A stretch of 64,000 nucleotides of DNA from Multifurca ochricompacta (GCA_022496185.1 WTXG01000001.1:868001-932000), one strand, 5' to 3'. Shown: positions 9,641-21,713, numbered from the stretch's first letter. The notes: generated from the sequence alone by a model not told the origin. Numbers and translations: made by a program.

Positions 9641-11880
9641 TCAGTTACGTCCCGAGCCAGAGCGTGGCCGACCCTTGTCGCGGGCATCCAAGAAGCGACC
9701 CTCCACGTCGGATAAGTCACCGCCCGCGCTCCGCCGCCCGCTCATACCAAAACTAGGTCTCCCAATCCGACTTTGTGACAGAGACGAAGACGCAGTGGGG
9801 GTAGGAAGCTTTGAATGACCACGGATTGTGACGTTAGAATGAGGGGTCTGCGACGCCGAGTTTCCGTTCAATAACTCTTTATGTGACGGGGGGGTCGAAC
9901 TCGTAGTTGTACGGGAAGCTGAGGAGGACAGCTCGCGATGTGGAATACCACTGTCGGATAGGAAGCTTGCATTAGTTGGAGAATCTCCTGTGGTAGATCC
10001 CAGTGATGATCGCTTGAAATAAGGGCCACTGAAGCTTGGGCCACTGGGTCGCTTCAAGCCAGTTGCGCCGGCTGTGGAAGAGTGCGCATATAACCCAGCA
10101 CTCGGAAGCGGAATAAAAGTCGGTGTTGCAGGGCGCGAGATAGGAGTGGGAATAGAACTAACAGTTGCTGTCGTGCTAACACTACTACGACCCTCGGTGG
10201 AAGTCGATAGCCTGGACTGCGGTCTTCTTAATCCAAAAGGTTGTACACTTTGGGATGGCACGTCCGGCGTGCTTAACGAGAATGACTGAGACGAACTAGC
10301 GAGTGAAGCAAAGGCGTGGAAACCCGTAGCGGATGGAGGGCTAGATGTCCTCCTGTGTTCCCTGTCTTTAGGTTTCGTAGGAGAAGGCGAATCTTCCATA
10401 ATGAGCACCCAGCCAGAAGAATTACCCGCGGGCGTTCGCTTGCTATCGTCGTTTTCAGCATTGTGTCGACTAGGAAGTGACGACCGCGAACGCTCGTCTG
10501 GAGATTTGAAGTGCATCGATTGAACGCTCCCTCCCGAGGAAAGACCTGTTGATTTCGAAATCGACGTCGGTAGTGCTGTGACAGGAGGATTGGGGCGACT
10601 TGTACTGCCCATCCGTAGTCGAGGGACACGCGTGTGGATCTTCTGTTCTAGGTTCTTGACCTTCGCCCGCATCTCAGATACCATCTGCACGCCTCGGCTT
10701 CTAGAGATGGTAGTAGTAGCACTGTTGGCTGTTGCCGGGGCAGTCGAGGAGGTAGTGGCGTGGGATGTGGACCGATTGACGGCTGCCCGGGGAGGAATGC
10801 GAGAGGGTGTGGGCAATGAGGGTAGGGTGGTAGATCGACTCATGAATGTTGGTGTCTGAGGTGAGGTAATCTTGTGGCGAGGCAAGAAGCCCGCGCGCTG
10901 AAGTAAAGCGGACTGTCCCGATTCGGAATCTGCGGACGACGTGGACGGCCTTGGTGCCTCTGGGACAGAAGGGGGAGATTCAGACTCTGAGGCGAAATCA
11001 GGGATTTCAAGATCAGGAGGGGGTTGGGTGTGAAGTAGATCCTCTTCTAGTGATTTGGATGTATGGGGAACAACAGATGGATCTTCCGGTGGTGTCAGGG
11101 GAGAGACAGAATCGAGCGGCTGCTTCAATGCACGAGTTTGTGCAGCAGCTAGCTGATCTCTCAGAACAGTAATTTCCGTGTTGGAGTCTGCAAAATCTGA
11201 GAAGAGGCTTGTGATAGGGCAAATCGTAGCCGTACCTCGAAGCTCGTCTTTTACTCTCTGACATTCCTCCTCGAGATGGGCCTTGTCGAGTAACTCGTGC
11301 TCGAGCAATATCTTCTCTTCAAGAGCTCGAGCATACTTGGCCTCAACATCAGAGAGACTGGACGCCACTGCACGCTCATTTCTCTCGAGGTCGTCATTGC
11401 CCATTTCGAGTTCGCGCAGCTGAATCTTGATTTTCTGATTTTCCTGACGAAGGGAATCGAGCTCTCGCTGAAGAGAAGCAGTTGTCGCGTTATGGTTGGT
11501 TTGAAGTGACATGAACTTGGACTGTGCGCATAGGTTGAGTGAGTCGGCACATGTAGAGTGTAAGTTGGCATTGACATACCTTCCATGTATCGCGTTCATT
11601 CTCTGCCCGTTCCACTTTCACCTTCAGTTCCTGCTGGGTCTTCTCGGTCCTCTGGAGTTCCCGCTCCAACTCTTCTCAAGCTCTTTACTTGACTGATGGA
11701 AGTCGTCAAGTTCATTCTTAGTCTCTGCTAGCATGTCAGCGGCCTCATAGTACTTTGTCTTCCAGTCTGTTACGGATGGAGAGGAATAACTGGTGAGGGA
11801 AACGGGGTTTTAGCATGGCGTGTAGGAAGTAGTTGATAGGATGAGTATTACTTGATATGGTCGTCGTCGAGAGATGCCAT
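9641..11880 (-). CDS. NudE (NDE1/NDEL1) nuclear distribution protein, apparent frameshift
   Basis: NudE binds LIS1 and dynein and guides nuclear migration along microtubules. Exon 1 encodes MASLDDDHIK and ends at a GTAATA donor (11851). The next exon opens with TDWKTKYYEAADMLAETKNE, followed by a long coiled coil (SLQRELDSLRQENQKIKIQL, DELRDSNTEITVLRDQL). The last 400 residues are Ser/Thr/Pro-rich and disordered, with many possible phosphosites. An intron ending TTTGCAG splits DELR and DSN. Near 11675 the frame changes: KELEK must continue as ELERELQRTEK, which needs one extra G. The length otherwise fits fungal NudE proteins with long tails. Confidence 0.85.
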
Positions 11881-12213
11881 AATATTTTCCTTCCGCAAAG
11901 GATCCGAAGGAGGAAGGACTGCGGTCATGGCCAGACGGAGTGGAGAGAGGAAATGAGAGACGGCGAACTTGAACTGGCACGAGAGCGTGTGCACTCACCC
12001 ACTCACTCACTCCAATGGCTAGCTCAACAGCAGAACTCAACGCCACGCACGAGTTGTACGTGTTGACATTTGTTGATACTTATTTGTTTTCAGTTTGCTT
12101 TGGCTTTGGCTCCTTGCCCCCACCCCCACGCCTGGCTGCTAGCTGCTAGCTGCTGGCTATACTGGCTATATGCATTCTGACTACTACAAACAAATAGTGT
12201 ATCATCCCCATCC
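11881..12213. other. Intergenic region upstream of NudE
   Basis: This holds the presumed NudE promoter and the CSL4 3' UTR. A short tandem CTAGCTG pattern occurs near 12140. No gene is supported. Confidence 0.5.
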
Positions 12214-12939
12214 TCAAAGTCCTTCAGGTTTGGCACATTTCCGTTTTTCTACTTTACCAGTCTTCGGGCATCGCATCTCTTGCCATGATACTGGTTCCAT
12301 TGTTCCACCTTTACCAGAAAATTCATGATTCAGCTCCGATCTGAATATTATCAGATTTAGACAATTCACGAACCAGCCTCGCTTGTAGCGAAAATGACAC
12401 CAAGATCATTACGTGCCGTAGTTATGTAGTAGCTACGCGCATCTCCAAGAGATATCTATAGATAGGTGGGTAAGACAATCCTAGACGAAAATCGAGTGTG
12501 CTCGTACCACCAGACCCTTAATAACGTCGCCACCCCGAAAACATTCTCCGACTCTGACTTTGTCCTTCTCTGTCACCCGAATATCTTGCACGCGAATGAC
12601 ACCGGTAAAGTCCTCTCCGGGAGGTAGAGGTACACCCTCCACAACTGTGATAGAGACTACCGCCTGCTGAGGGGATAATCTCGTGATAGAACCTAGCACC
12701 ACCGAATTCGGTGCGGGAGGATGTGGTTTAATACGAGGTATTGTCAAGGTCTGGATTTGTTATTCAAGTTTGGATCAAATGGAGAGAAAGACACCAACGG
12801 GGCCCTGATGTACTGGGACACCAAGGAGACTTGCTCTCGTCTCACCATTCCTGTTGTACACCCCGCTGCCAAGCTGGAGTGCGGGCCCTCGTGAAATAGG
12901 AACAGGTTGACCAGGGATTAAACAACAATCGGAAAGCAT
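12214..12939 (-). CDS. CSL4: Exosome subunit CSL4 (EXOSC1)
   Basis: CSL4 is a cap subunit of the RNA exosome that helps guide RNA to the core. The reading starts at ATG 12937-12939 with MLSDCCLIPGQPVPISRGPA, then LGSGVYNRNGETRASLLGVP. The S1 RNA-binding region follows (VVLGSITRLSPQQAVVSITV, GVIRVQDIRVTEKDKVRVGE), then VKGLV joined by a GTACGA donor to ISLGDARSYYITTARNDLGV. The zinc-ribbon-like end is MEPVSWQEMRCPKTGKVEKR and the stop is at 12214-12216. A naive ORF stops after HSIFV, but that sequence is intronic. The gene is divergent from PDH E2. Confidence 0.9.
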
Positions 12940-13122
12940 GCGAAGTACGGTCGCGGTCGCGAAATGTAATGTAATGTAATAATAAAATAAAATAAATACC
13001 GTAAATTATTTGCTTTGGTTGGGGTGTTGATTCGGTTTCCCTCCGAAAGCTCACATAACTTAACTTTCAACTCCCCCACTCTCCCTTCCTTGCTCTCGTT
13101 CCTCTTTTCTTTACCTTTCTTC

Positions 13123-14737
13123 ATGTCTTCCCATCCCTTGCTCGCATCCTCTACAGAGGTACTTTCACCCATCTCTTCTTCCTGTTCATCTTTCCTGACT
13201 TCATTTCATTCCAGGTCTTCATGGTTCTGCTCGTCGTAATGCCCTCACAAAGATGTCAATGCCTGCCATGAGTCCAACGATGACAGAGGGCGGCATCTCA
13301 GCTTGGAAAAAAGCGGAAGGGGAATCCTTCTCCCCCGGCGATGTCCTTCTTGAAATAGTACGCATATCTCTCATATCTTCATGCCAGCAAGTCATAACGC
13401 GTCCTTGTAGGAAACCGACAAAGCAGTCATTGACGTGGAAGCACAAGAAGATGGTGTTCTCGCAAAGATTATCGTATGCACCAATCCTCCAATTATGTTC
13501 GCACCTCTGTTCACGTCTCCACGTCATAGGCTCAAGACGGGTCGAAGAATATCTCTGTCGGTAGCGCTATCGCCATTCTTGCTGAAGAAGGCGACGACCT
13601 CTCTGCCGCTGTAGAGATGGCCGCCAATGCGTCCAAGGAAACGCAGGCGCCTTCTCCCAAAGAAGAAAAGGTGTCTGAAACCCCGTTAACCCCAGCTCCT
13701 TCAAAGAAGCCTTCACCACCTACCACTGTGTCCAAATCCGAGCTTCCACAAGGCGACCACATTTTCGCGTCCCCAATAGCCAAAAAGATTGCCTTGGAGC
13801 GTGGAATCCCTTTGTCGAAAGTCAAGGGCACGGGTCCTGATGGCCGAATCATTCGCGAGGACGTCGAGCAGTACAAATCCGAATCTTCTTCATCTATCTC
13901 CAGCTCGTCCGCACCTCCAGACCCGTCTACAGACTATGTGGACATTCCTCTGAGTAACATGCGTCGCACAATTGCTGCTCGTCTTGCCGAGTCGAAAGTC
14001 CAGTCGCCTCATTATTACTTGACGGTCGACATTCAGATGGACAAAGTACTTAAACTACGTGGAGTATTCAACAACTCCTTAGCAGAGAAGGGTGCGAAGC
14101 TTAGCATCAATGATTTCGTCGTCAAGGCGGTTGCCAAGGCACTCGAGGATGTGCCAGAGGCCAATTCTGCTTGGCTGGGGGACATCATTCGGCAGTAGGT
14201 CCATTGGCATGAATCCTCGGACGTTCAGAGCTGAAATGGCCAACAGGTACAAAAAGGCGGATATATCGATAGCCGTAGCCACTCCAGCCGGGCTGATCAC
14301 CCCAATCGTAAAAGACGCAGGTTCAAAGGGTTTGGCAACCATATCCGCAGAAGCTAAGGCACTCGCAAAGAAGGCTCGTGACGGCAAGTTATCGCCTCAC
14401 GAATATCAGGTATGCCACTTGCTCTGCACTTACCTTTCCTCTCAATCCGACCAACCGCTGTTGACAGGGTGGCACATTTACGATCTCCAATCTCGGCATG
14501 TATGATATATCCCATTTCACTGCCATCATCAACCCACCCCAATCGTGCATTCTTGCCGTTGGTTCAACCCAACCAGCCCTCGTCCCCTCTGCGGAAGATG
14601 AGCGCGGTTTCAAGACTGTGAACATTATGAAGGCTACCTTGAGCAGTGATCATCGTTCTGTTGATGGCGCACTTGGTGCTCGTTGGTTGACTGCGTTTAA
14701 GGGCTACTTGGAGAATCCATTGACGTTTATGCTCTAA
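13123..14737 (+). CDS. LAT1: Pyruvate dehydrogenase E2, dihydrolipoamide acetyltransferase
   Basis: E2 is the mitochondrial core of the pyruvate dehydrogenase complex and transfers acetyl groups from lipoyl-lysine to CoA. The lipoyl domain begins [20 protein letters not shown] and has its lipoylated Lys in [12 protein letters not shown], restored across an intron. The peripheral-subunit-binding domain is [20 protein letters not shown]. The catalytic domain runs from [20 protein letters not shown] to the active-site motif [11 protein letters not shown] junction near 14195 joins IIRQ to [16 protein letters not shown]. The start is unresolved: the ATG at 13123 does not join in frame to [13 protein letters not shown] with the obvious GTACTT donor, so a different first exon or a base error is possible. 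Confidence 0.88.
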
Positions 14738-14979
14738 GCGTCGTGAAAAGCGTTGGGCTCAATAGTTCATCTTGTGCCTGCATAGATTTTTATATTCCCC
14801 ACTTTGGTGCTAATTTCTCATCCATGGCCATGGCCATGGCCTTTTTCCATTCATTTTATAAATGATATGACACCAACACCAAATGGCAAGTGAGATGTGT
14901 GATTCACTGGTCAGATGACTTTGAAAGGAGCTCTCATCTAAGTCTCACGACCCTCGACCCGTACATCTTTGAACTCAAG

Positions 14980-16471
14980 ATGCCAAAGCGTACACATGAA
15001 TCCCCTTTAAAAAGCACAGGTGCGGCTATTCCGTGTTTCCCCTCATTAACCATGGCTCAGTTTTTGGGTTAATGTTCATAGACAGACCATATCTCGCGCT
15101 GGGACTCGAGGGTTCGGCGAACAAGCTTGGTGCGGGGATCATACGACACGAGGTAGATGGATCGTCAACCGTACTCTCAAACGTTCGGCATACCTACATC
15201 ACACCTCCCGGGGAAGGTTTTCTTCCCCGGGACACGGCCGTACACCACCGACAATGGGCTCTCAAAGTCATTGAGGATGCCGTGACAATATCTAGTGTCA
15301 GTATGCATGACCTAGATTGTATTTGTTATACAAAAGGTTGATCCCCAAATCGTTGATCTTTTCATGACCATGGAAGTTACCTGACTCTGAACAAAGGTCC
15401 TGGAATGGGAGCTCCGCTACAATCAGTCGCCCTAGTCGCTCGGACACTGTCTCTTTTGTTCAACAAACCGCTAGTTGGAGTGAACCACTGCGTCGGCCGT
15501 AGGTGTTATTGCGATGTGTCCAGATGTGATCCCCTAACCAGGACGGCGACAGACATCGAGATGGGTAGAGAGATCACTGGTGCTCAAAATCCTGTCGTCC
15601 TCTACGTGTCGGGCGGTAACACTCAGATCATCGCCTACTCTCGTCAGTGTTATCGGATATTTGGTGAAACACTGGACATAGCCGTTGGAAATTGCTTGGA
15701 TCGTTTCGCGCGGGTTATCAATCTCAGCAACGATCCAAGTCCAGGATTCAACATCGAACAAGCTGCCAAAAAGTCAGTGTCTCGTGAGGAATATCACCCC
15801 AACCCGCGTCTTAACGTCTCACAGGGGGAAGCGTCTCGTGCCGTTGCCTTATTCTACAAAGGGCATGGACGTTAGCTTGTCCGGAATTCTGACGGCTACA
15901 GAAGCGTTGACTTACGACAAGCGCTACCGTCCCAATGACTCGCCACGAAACGGGGATGACGAAGATTGCTTCACCTCGGCAGATCTATGTTTCTCTCTGC
16001 AAGAGACGGTTTTTGCCATGCTCGTGGAGATAACGGAACGGGCGATGGCCCACATCGGAAGTAAAGAAGTGTTGCTCGTCGGCGGTGTCGGCTGTGAGTG
16101 ACTCCATCCCACACCATAGTTCACTTCCATTACCAACGCCCCATTCACCGATTAAAGCCAATGTAAGGCTTCAGGAGATGATGGGTACTATGGCCGAGGA
16201 GCGAGGTGGGAAAGTATTTGCTACAGACGAACGGTGCGCCCCTGCTCTGTTGTCTCGCCATTTCTAGCGTTCACCGCGAGCCAGCTTCTGCATTGATAAC
16301 GGCATTATGATTGCCCAAGCCGGACTTCTGAGCTATCGCATGGGCTTCCAAACTCCTATAAAAATGAGTACCTGCACGCAAAGGTATCTTCCCTTAGATC
16401 TCGAACGACCTAATTACCAAAAGTTTGGAAGATATAGAACAGATGAAGTGCATGTTGCATGGAGGGCCTAG
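14980..16471 (+). CDS. KAE1: KAE1/OSGEP, tRNA threonylcarbamoyltransferase
   Basis: KAE1 is the catalytic subunit of the KEOPS complex and makes t6A37 in ANN-decoding tRNAs. The start [14 protein letters not shown] is joined to [20 protein letters not shown]. Key parts are [20 protein letters not shown], the metal-binding HxxxH in [19 protein letters not shown] (its second His is rebuilt across an intron), [33 protein letters not shown] and [18 protein letters not shown]. The ending is [20 protein letters not shown] then [11 protein letters not shown], stop 16469-16471. All junctions checked are GT-AG. Lacking a long presequence, it fits the cytosolic paralogue rather than mitochondrial QRI7. 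Confidence 0.92.
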
Positions 16472-16558
16472 CACCCGAATACAGTCTCTCTTTAGCGTAA
16501 TGGTAAAGTTCGAGTGAGTGGTCATATTCTCTTACTGAGGCGCTCTAAAGCATATGAT

Positions 16559-17656
16559 CTAATTGGCAACATTCGCCAGAAGCAGCTTCTGGGTCTCAGG
16601 GTCATCCTCCATTTCGTCGATTAGTCTATCGAAGCGTCTCCACCACCATCTATCCATCTCTGTCAAATCGTCGATGGCATCGCCTTCCCGAATCCTCGCT
16701 TTCCAAGGCTTGTCTGAAAGAATATAGTGAAGGCATCGCACTTCTTCATCGCGCCATAGATTCTTATGAACTGCTCTCAGTGTCTTCAACGCGTTGTAAA
16801 CCCAGGGCAGCGGTTTCCATTTCCCTTGGAAGAAAGCGGCAAGGAGATCTTGGTCGGGGAAGGTAAAAGTAGGGATTAGGGGTGAGGTACGAAGAAAATG
16901 GACAATTGATTTTGCAAGCGCAGTAGAGGGCGTGATAATGACAAGGCCCGAATTCAAAAGGTTGTAGGGTTGAGGACTGAATGGCTCTATTAAAGATGGT
17001 TGGGTATGACCAGTCGGGTGAAGAAGGGGCGTATATGCACAATTTTTGGGGATCCTTGGACGGCGATAACTCGTTTAACGACGGTTAGATGGATGGAATA
17101 CTCACCAGTCTTTGGGATAATGAGGCAGTTTTCTAGGGTTGCACGCACACGCGTGTGCCGCTGCTATCCAGTCCTTGGGTAAGTCGAGTTCCATTAGTTC
17201 GTCCATGTTGCGCATAACAATCATGTCGGAGTCCATTAAAACAACTCGCTAGGGCGAGACGGAGCTCAGCTATCAAATGTGAAGCTACAAAGAAGCCTCA
17301 AGAACACTGACGTCGTAGTCGACCAACTCGAAGACTCTTCGGTCGCATGTGAATCAAAGCCGTAGGAACGGTTCGGGCAATGTGCCTCACCTCAGCTTTG
17401 TCCAAGTATCCGCGAATCGTTCATCGAACCCAGCGAGACTATGTTGTCCATCCTCTGGTTGCAGCGGTAGGATCTCTCGGACTTCGATGTTGCGTCTAAT
17501 GAGAGCGTCTCTAGTACGTTGTGGCAGTGTTGGAGTGATCAGAACGACTAATGGGTATTGAGACTGAACTGATTTTAAGCAGTAGTCAAGCGTAAGTGTA
17601 CCTGGAAGGTACGAATCTTTCGTTAACAGTGTAGTGTACGCTGCCTTTCTAGGCAT
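16559..17656 (-). CDS. Glycosyltransferase family 8 (glycogenin/galactinol-synthase-like)
   Basis: GT8 enzymes use nucleotide sugars and a metal ion. The start ATG 17654-17656 gives AAYTTLLTKDSYLPGTLTLD. The metal-binding DxD lies in RVVLMDSDMIVMRNMDELME. Later blocks are HPTGHTQPSLIEPFSPQPYN, NSGLVIITPS and the HYILSDKPW motif that corresponds to HxxGxxKPW. The protein is about 330 residues, the size of small fungal GT8 enzymes that lack glycogenin's extended tail. The acceptor substrate cannot be told from sequence. It is convergent with KAE1, 87 bp between stops. Confidence 0.85.
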
Positions 17657-17673
17657 GAGGTTGAAAGGGAATA

Positions 17674-17704
<31 letters not shown>

Positions 17705-17708
17705 AGAG
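17674..17708. repeat. (GAGCAG)n hexamer repeat
   Basis: About five copies of a GCAGGA-type unit lie just upstream of the GT8 start codon, probably in its 5' UTR or promoter. Confidence 0.85.
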
Positions 17709-18003
17709 ATAATGCGGTGTGGTGCTGGACTATGCCGAGACTGAGTTGGCTGGCCAATCATGAGCAAACATTGACGCCCTCACCCTCGCACACCAGCTAC
17801 CTTAAGGGAGAGGAAAATAAGCCGTGCGAGGTTACAATAATGTACGACGCAGAGATTACAATGTGTGACTCTTGTCAGACTGAACACCATCAAGGCATTG
17901 CAGACCTTGTGTTGCGATCAAGTATGCATTGTCATACAGTATGTCATGACATAAAACGATACGGAGCAGGACATAGACCCAAAGGGACAACGGGCAACAG
18001 GTT
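17709..18003. other. Intergenic region between GT8 start and RPS28 stop
   Basis: No protein-like ORF or RNA gene is visible. It should hold the GT8 promoter and RPS28 3' UTR. Confidence 0.5.
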
Positions 18004-18402
18004 TTAACGAAGGCGGCTGTGTTGCACAATGTTATATAACATACAACAAACGCACAGCACACTGATGTACATACCGTGCCTCTCGCTCACTTTCTAAGAG
18101 AGCGAGGATATCCTGCTCCCGCACCGGTCCCTTGACGTTCCGAATGATAGTTCGCGTGGTGTCATCCAAGAACTCTACACGAACTTGCGTTACGCCTCCA
18201 CGTGAACCGGTGCGCCCAAGCACCTGCAGGAAGGCGACACAGTGGGCATTAGATGAGTATGTACCATCTATGGCACCAAAAAAAAAGAACCTTGATGACA
18301 CGAGCAAGCTTTACGGGGGCTTTTGATGTATCCTGTATTTCGATTGTCAGAAAAACGTGTATAATTAATCAGCAGAAAAGAGAGAGAGGGAGGGAGCACC
18401 AT
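18004..18402 (-). CDS. RPS28: 40S ribosomal protein S28
   Basis: S28 (eS28) sits near the mRNA exit of the small subunit. After splicing the protein is 68 residues, the normal length: M, then [14 protein letters not shown], then [20 protein letters not shown] and [19 protein letters not shown]. Exon 1 is only ATG at 18400-18402, with donor GTGCTC and acceptor TACAG before GAT. The second intron separates IK from VLG, and the third splits the Arg before the final RLR, which ends in TAA at 18004-18006. All four exons are needed for the conserved protein. Confidence 0.95.
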
Positions 18403-19651
18403 TGCGTGAAAGAGACGAGTGTAGGCAAATTACAGTGGGTGCAGATGTAGATTGTGTGAATTATTATATTATGGTTGGTTGGTACACAACGAATCAAGGT
18501 TCAATGAAACAACGTTTAAAGTCAGAACCGGGAAATGCCGGAACATGATATATTCGGACCTCCCGCTTCAGTCACGGATGCAGGCGTGCTCGCGGCGCGA
18601 CTGACTGGAACGTAACGAATAGGCAACGGCAACCATTCTTCGCAAGTCTATCAAGTCGACCGCTACGCGTGAGGCTAATCATAAGCTAAACCGACCCGAC
18701 TAGCCAAAATCCTCAGGGTCTCAGGGATGGTATGGTTCAGGGCTCACTCAAGTCGGGAGCTACGTAGCGAGACCGTTTTCCTTTGCTGCTGGTCGTTGGG
18801 TCATCTCCAGCCCATCGTCTAAATCAAACCCAGAGGAGGGGCAACATCGAAACATTGGGCCAGGGGCTTGGACTCTACTATCCTCTCCTCCTTAAGCTCT
18901 TGTCCTGTCCTGTCGTTTAGTTTTACGACACTGTCTATCCATCCAACTATTATATCATATCTCAACTTTTTTTCCCGCACTCGACCCCCTTCGGGCTCAA
19001 ACTTCTGGACATCAGCATGGGCTTTTAATTTTGTCCCTGGTCAAGTTGACGCATACGATGTCAATACTCGCACTGGCCGGCATTCCGGGCCTTGCTGATT
19101 CTCCATCGTTAGTGTCACCTCCGTCTCACAGGCTCGATGGAAGTGGAAATTTTGCTTTACGGGTAGCCTCTCTTCTCTAAATTTTTTATAGTTTACCCTA
19201 ACAGCCCAGCCACATCGTGGATGCGTGGCGGTCAGCTTGCTTAGTTACAATTTTGGCTGAGCAGACGATAGATTGACGGGTTGTCCACCCGCGTAGGTTG
19301 CATGGCTAGCCTGCTCTGGAGATGAGGCGCCTGTTTATTGAGTGGGTGGCCTCAATGGTGTCGAATATGAGGCTGCAGTTGCTTTACTGCAACTTGACGC
19401 CTTGTAACACTTCGCGGCTTGGTTCATTCACTTTCATTGCACGAGTGAAGAGTGTTCTGAATCGATACTGAACATTCATGTTGAAACTCAGGCCTACCAA
19501 CTGCTCCGCCTATTAGCCTGGCTAGCTGCTATATATTGTGCAGCTGCCTTGACTATACATGGCCGCAGAATTTTCAAAATTAAGCCAGTGAAAAAGACGG
19601 GACAAATACGTTTTCTATGCTATTATGCTCTACGTCACGGCAGCGTGTAAA
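18403..19651. other. Gene-poor stretch of 1.25 kb with a pyrimidine-rich, promoter-like segment
   Basis: No long ORF or recognised RNA gene is seen. Part is the RPS28 promoter. A CT-rich segment at about 18880-18980, like a fungal transcription start region, is followed by a 40-codon ATG-to-stop ORF at 19058-19180 beginning MSILALAGIPGLADSP. A small-protein or non-coding transcript is possible but unproven. Confidence 0.4.
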
Positions 19652-21136
19652 TTATGTGAAGACCTTTGAGTCCATGCTGTCGGGTTGAATTACGAGATTT
19701 TGAGAACTTTTCTCCACCTCCTTATTGCGAAGCACATTCTCGATGAAGTATTCGCCCGCCTAAGGGGAGGTCACTAAACCCTACATCAGAGAAAACGAGT
19801 CCACACTGACCTTGTAACTACTGCGAACTAGAGGTCCGCTCGCTACATACAAAAAGCCCATATCTTCGGCGATATGCTGCCAACGATCGAACTCTGCAGG
19901 CTCCACGTAGCGATCAACCTTCATGTGCTTCTTTGTTGGGCGCATATACTGGCCAAAGGTGACGACATCAACATCAACCTTGCGAAGCTCTGTCTGTCGC
20001 TCAGATAAAATTGGCTACGGGCGAGCAGGTGACCTACCTCGGAGAGCATCCATAACCTGACCCTCCGTCTCTCCTACGCCAAGCATGATGCTTGTCTTCG
20101 TCACGCGTACCCCATCCTTTTTAGCACGCTCTAACACACGTAGACTTTGCCGGAATGTCGCACGGCGGTCACGGACGAAAGGCGTCAGCGCTTCAACCGT
20201 CTCGATATTGTGAGCATAAACGTCCAAGCCGGACTTTGCTATCACAGATACGTGATCCAAGTTACCGGCCATGTCACCAGTCAAGGCTTCTACAAGGATT
20301 TGAGGAGCTCTTTTGATGTCGTATGAGCGGGTGTAGCAATGCACGTGGAAAAGACGTTGCTCTTACTTCTGCTTGATCTTTTGGATCGTTTCCGCGAAGT
20401 GGTGTGCTCCAGAATCGGCGAGATCTTTAGTATTATCCATTGATGTATGAAACAAGAGAATCGTAGGGAGCGCATACCATCGCGATCGACACTTGTGAGT
20501 ACTATGTACCCCAAGCCCCACCGGCTGATTGCTTCAGAGGTATTTTCCGGTTCGTGGGGATCCAAAGGTGGTGGAGTTTTGGATGTCTTGACGGAACAGA
20601 AACGACATCCTCGGGTACAGGTATCCCCCATTAACTGATCGGTAGTTCGAGTACTGAAAGCCACACGGTGATTAGACAACATACCATTATAGTGGCAGTC
20701 GCTGCACGCTTGTTTTCTTCCGGGGTTGAGCCACCCTTTCCACCCCAGCAATCCCCGATATTAGGACACCGTGCCTCCTCGCACACTGTGTGGAGTCCCA
20801 ATCCCCTCAGGTCCTTCTTAATTTTGTTGAAGGATACACCAGTCGGTATGGATGTCTTTAGGTAGGAAGGGAGGCGAGGACTATGTCTATGAAGTCAGGC
20901 CCGTCTGCTCAGCTGCTTAGGGGTAAGACCACCTACGCATTTGTATTTCCAAGGACAATTCGTTCTGGGGCACTGCCAGAAATAAAGTCGTCTAATGAAG
21001 GCCCTTCTGCTAACGTCTCTTTGAAAGTGGGATTTATCGATGCGGACGGACCAGACGTGGCAGGCGTCGCCAGCCATCGTGCATGCCTTGAGACGACACT
21101 GCTCACCAGGCGTGAACACCTGAGGATAGGAGACAT
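19652..21136 (-). CDS. LIP5: Lipoyl synthase, mitochondrial
   Basis: This radical-SAM enzyme inserts two sulfurs into octanoyl chains on E2 and related proteins. The start [20 protein letters not shown] looks like a mitochondrial presequence. The auxiliary cluster motif CX4CX5C is in [16 protein letters not shown] and the radical-SAM CX3CX2C in [17 protein letters not shown]. Further blocks are [54 protein letters not shown] and [19 protein letters not shown]. The end is [16 protein letters not shown]... with stop TAA at 19652-19654. Several introns interrupt it, one just after SVDRD. Its ATG is 117 bp from that of the divergent CMC1-type gene. Confidence 0.92.
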
Positions 21137-21253
21137 GTCTGAAGTGATAGTGATAGAACAGAACTAGTGCTGAACCCCTCCTTGCTCAAGCTTAATGAGG
21201 CTTTTACGGAATTACGGGCCGCCACTTCTAAGCTCACCACCACCACACCGACG

Positions 21254-21626
21254 ATGAGTACCTTGTCTCGACGTGAAGAAGAAACACTTTTCAAAACGAC
21301 AAAGGCACATGCCCTCAAGGAATGCGATCCGTTAGTCAAAGGTTTGTCTACTGTGACATGCAATTTTCCCTCTGAGCGTGACCCTCCCCGCAGCATTTGC
21401 CGACTGTGCATCTGGACGTACCGTCTCAGTCGCCTGGGCATGCAGGGAAAAGTTCAGGGCTGTTCAAGAATGCATCTACCACTTGTGAGTTCTGTATCCT
21501 AGTCGCACTTGTACGCCGTACTCTGACAATTTTTGCACATGGAGCACGCGACCAGAGAGCATGCAATTTGTGCGTGACGAATACCTACGGATACGCAATG
21601 AACAACAGGAACAGTTGCCATCCTAG
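21254..21626 (+). CDS. CMC1-type twin CX9C mitochondrial protein
   Basis: CMC1 is an intermembrane-space protein needed for cytochrome c oxidase assembly and copper handling. The start ATG at 21254 gives MSTLSRREEETLFKTTKAHA. Both CX9C motifs are present after splicing: C-DPLVKAFAD-C and C-REKFRAVQE-C. The last exon reads MQFVRDEYLRIRNEQQ and ends at TAG 21624-21626. Introns are after VK and after IYH. The total is about 85 residues, slightly short for CMC1. CMC2-like function cannot be excluded. Confidence 0.85.
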
Positions 21627-21713
21627 CACCCGCGAAGCGTATAATTCGAGATCGGCAACGTGATGGACATTCCGCTTCCTTTCAAAAACTGAGACGAGGA
21701 ACCTGTGTTCCCA

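Noticed and set aside
12481..12498. CSL4 ending in HSIFV at 12481
   Set aside because: The conserved ISLGDARSYY segment and zinc-ribbon end follow after an intron; the early stop is intronic.
16488..16520. TTAGCGTAATGGTAAAGTTCGAG, similar to a tRNA D-arm start
   Set aside because: No matching acceptor stem or T-arm at correct spacing.
20883..21167. 94-codon plus-strand ORF
   Set aside because: It is antisense to the lipoyl synthase N-terminal exon, which has clear family sequence.
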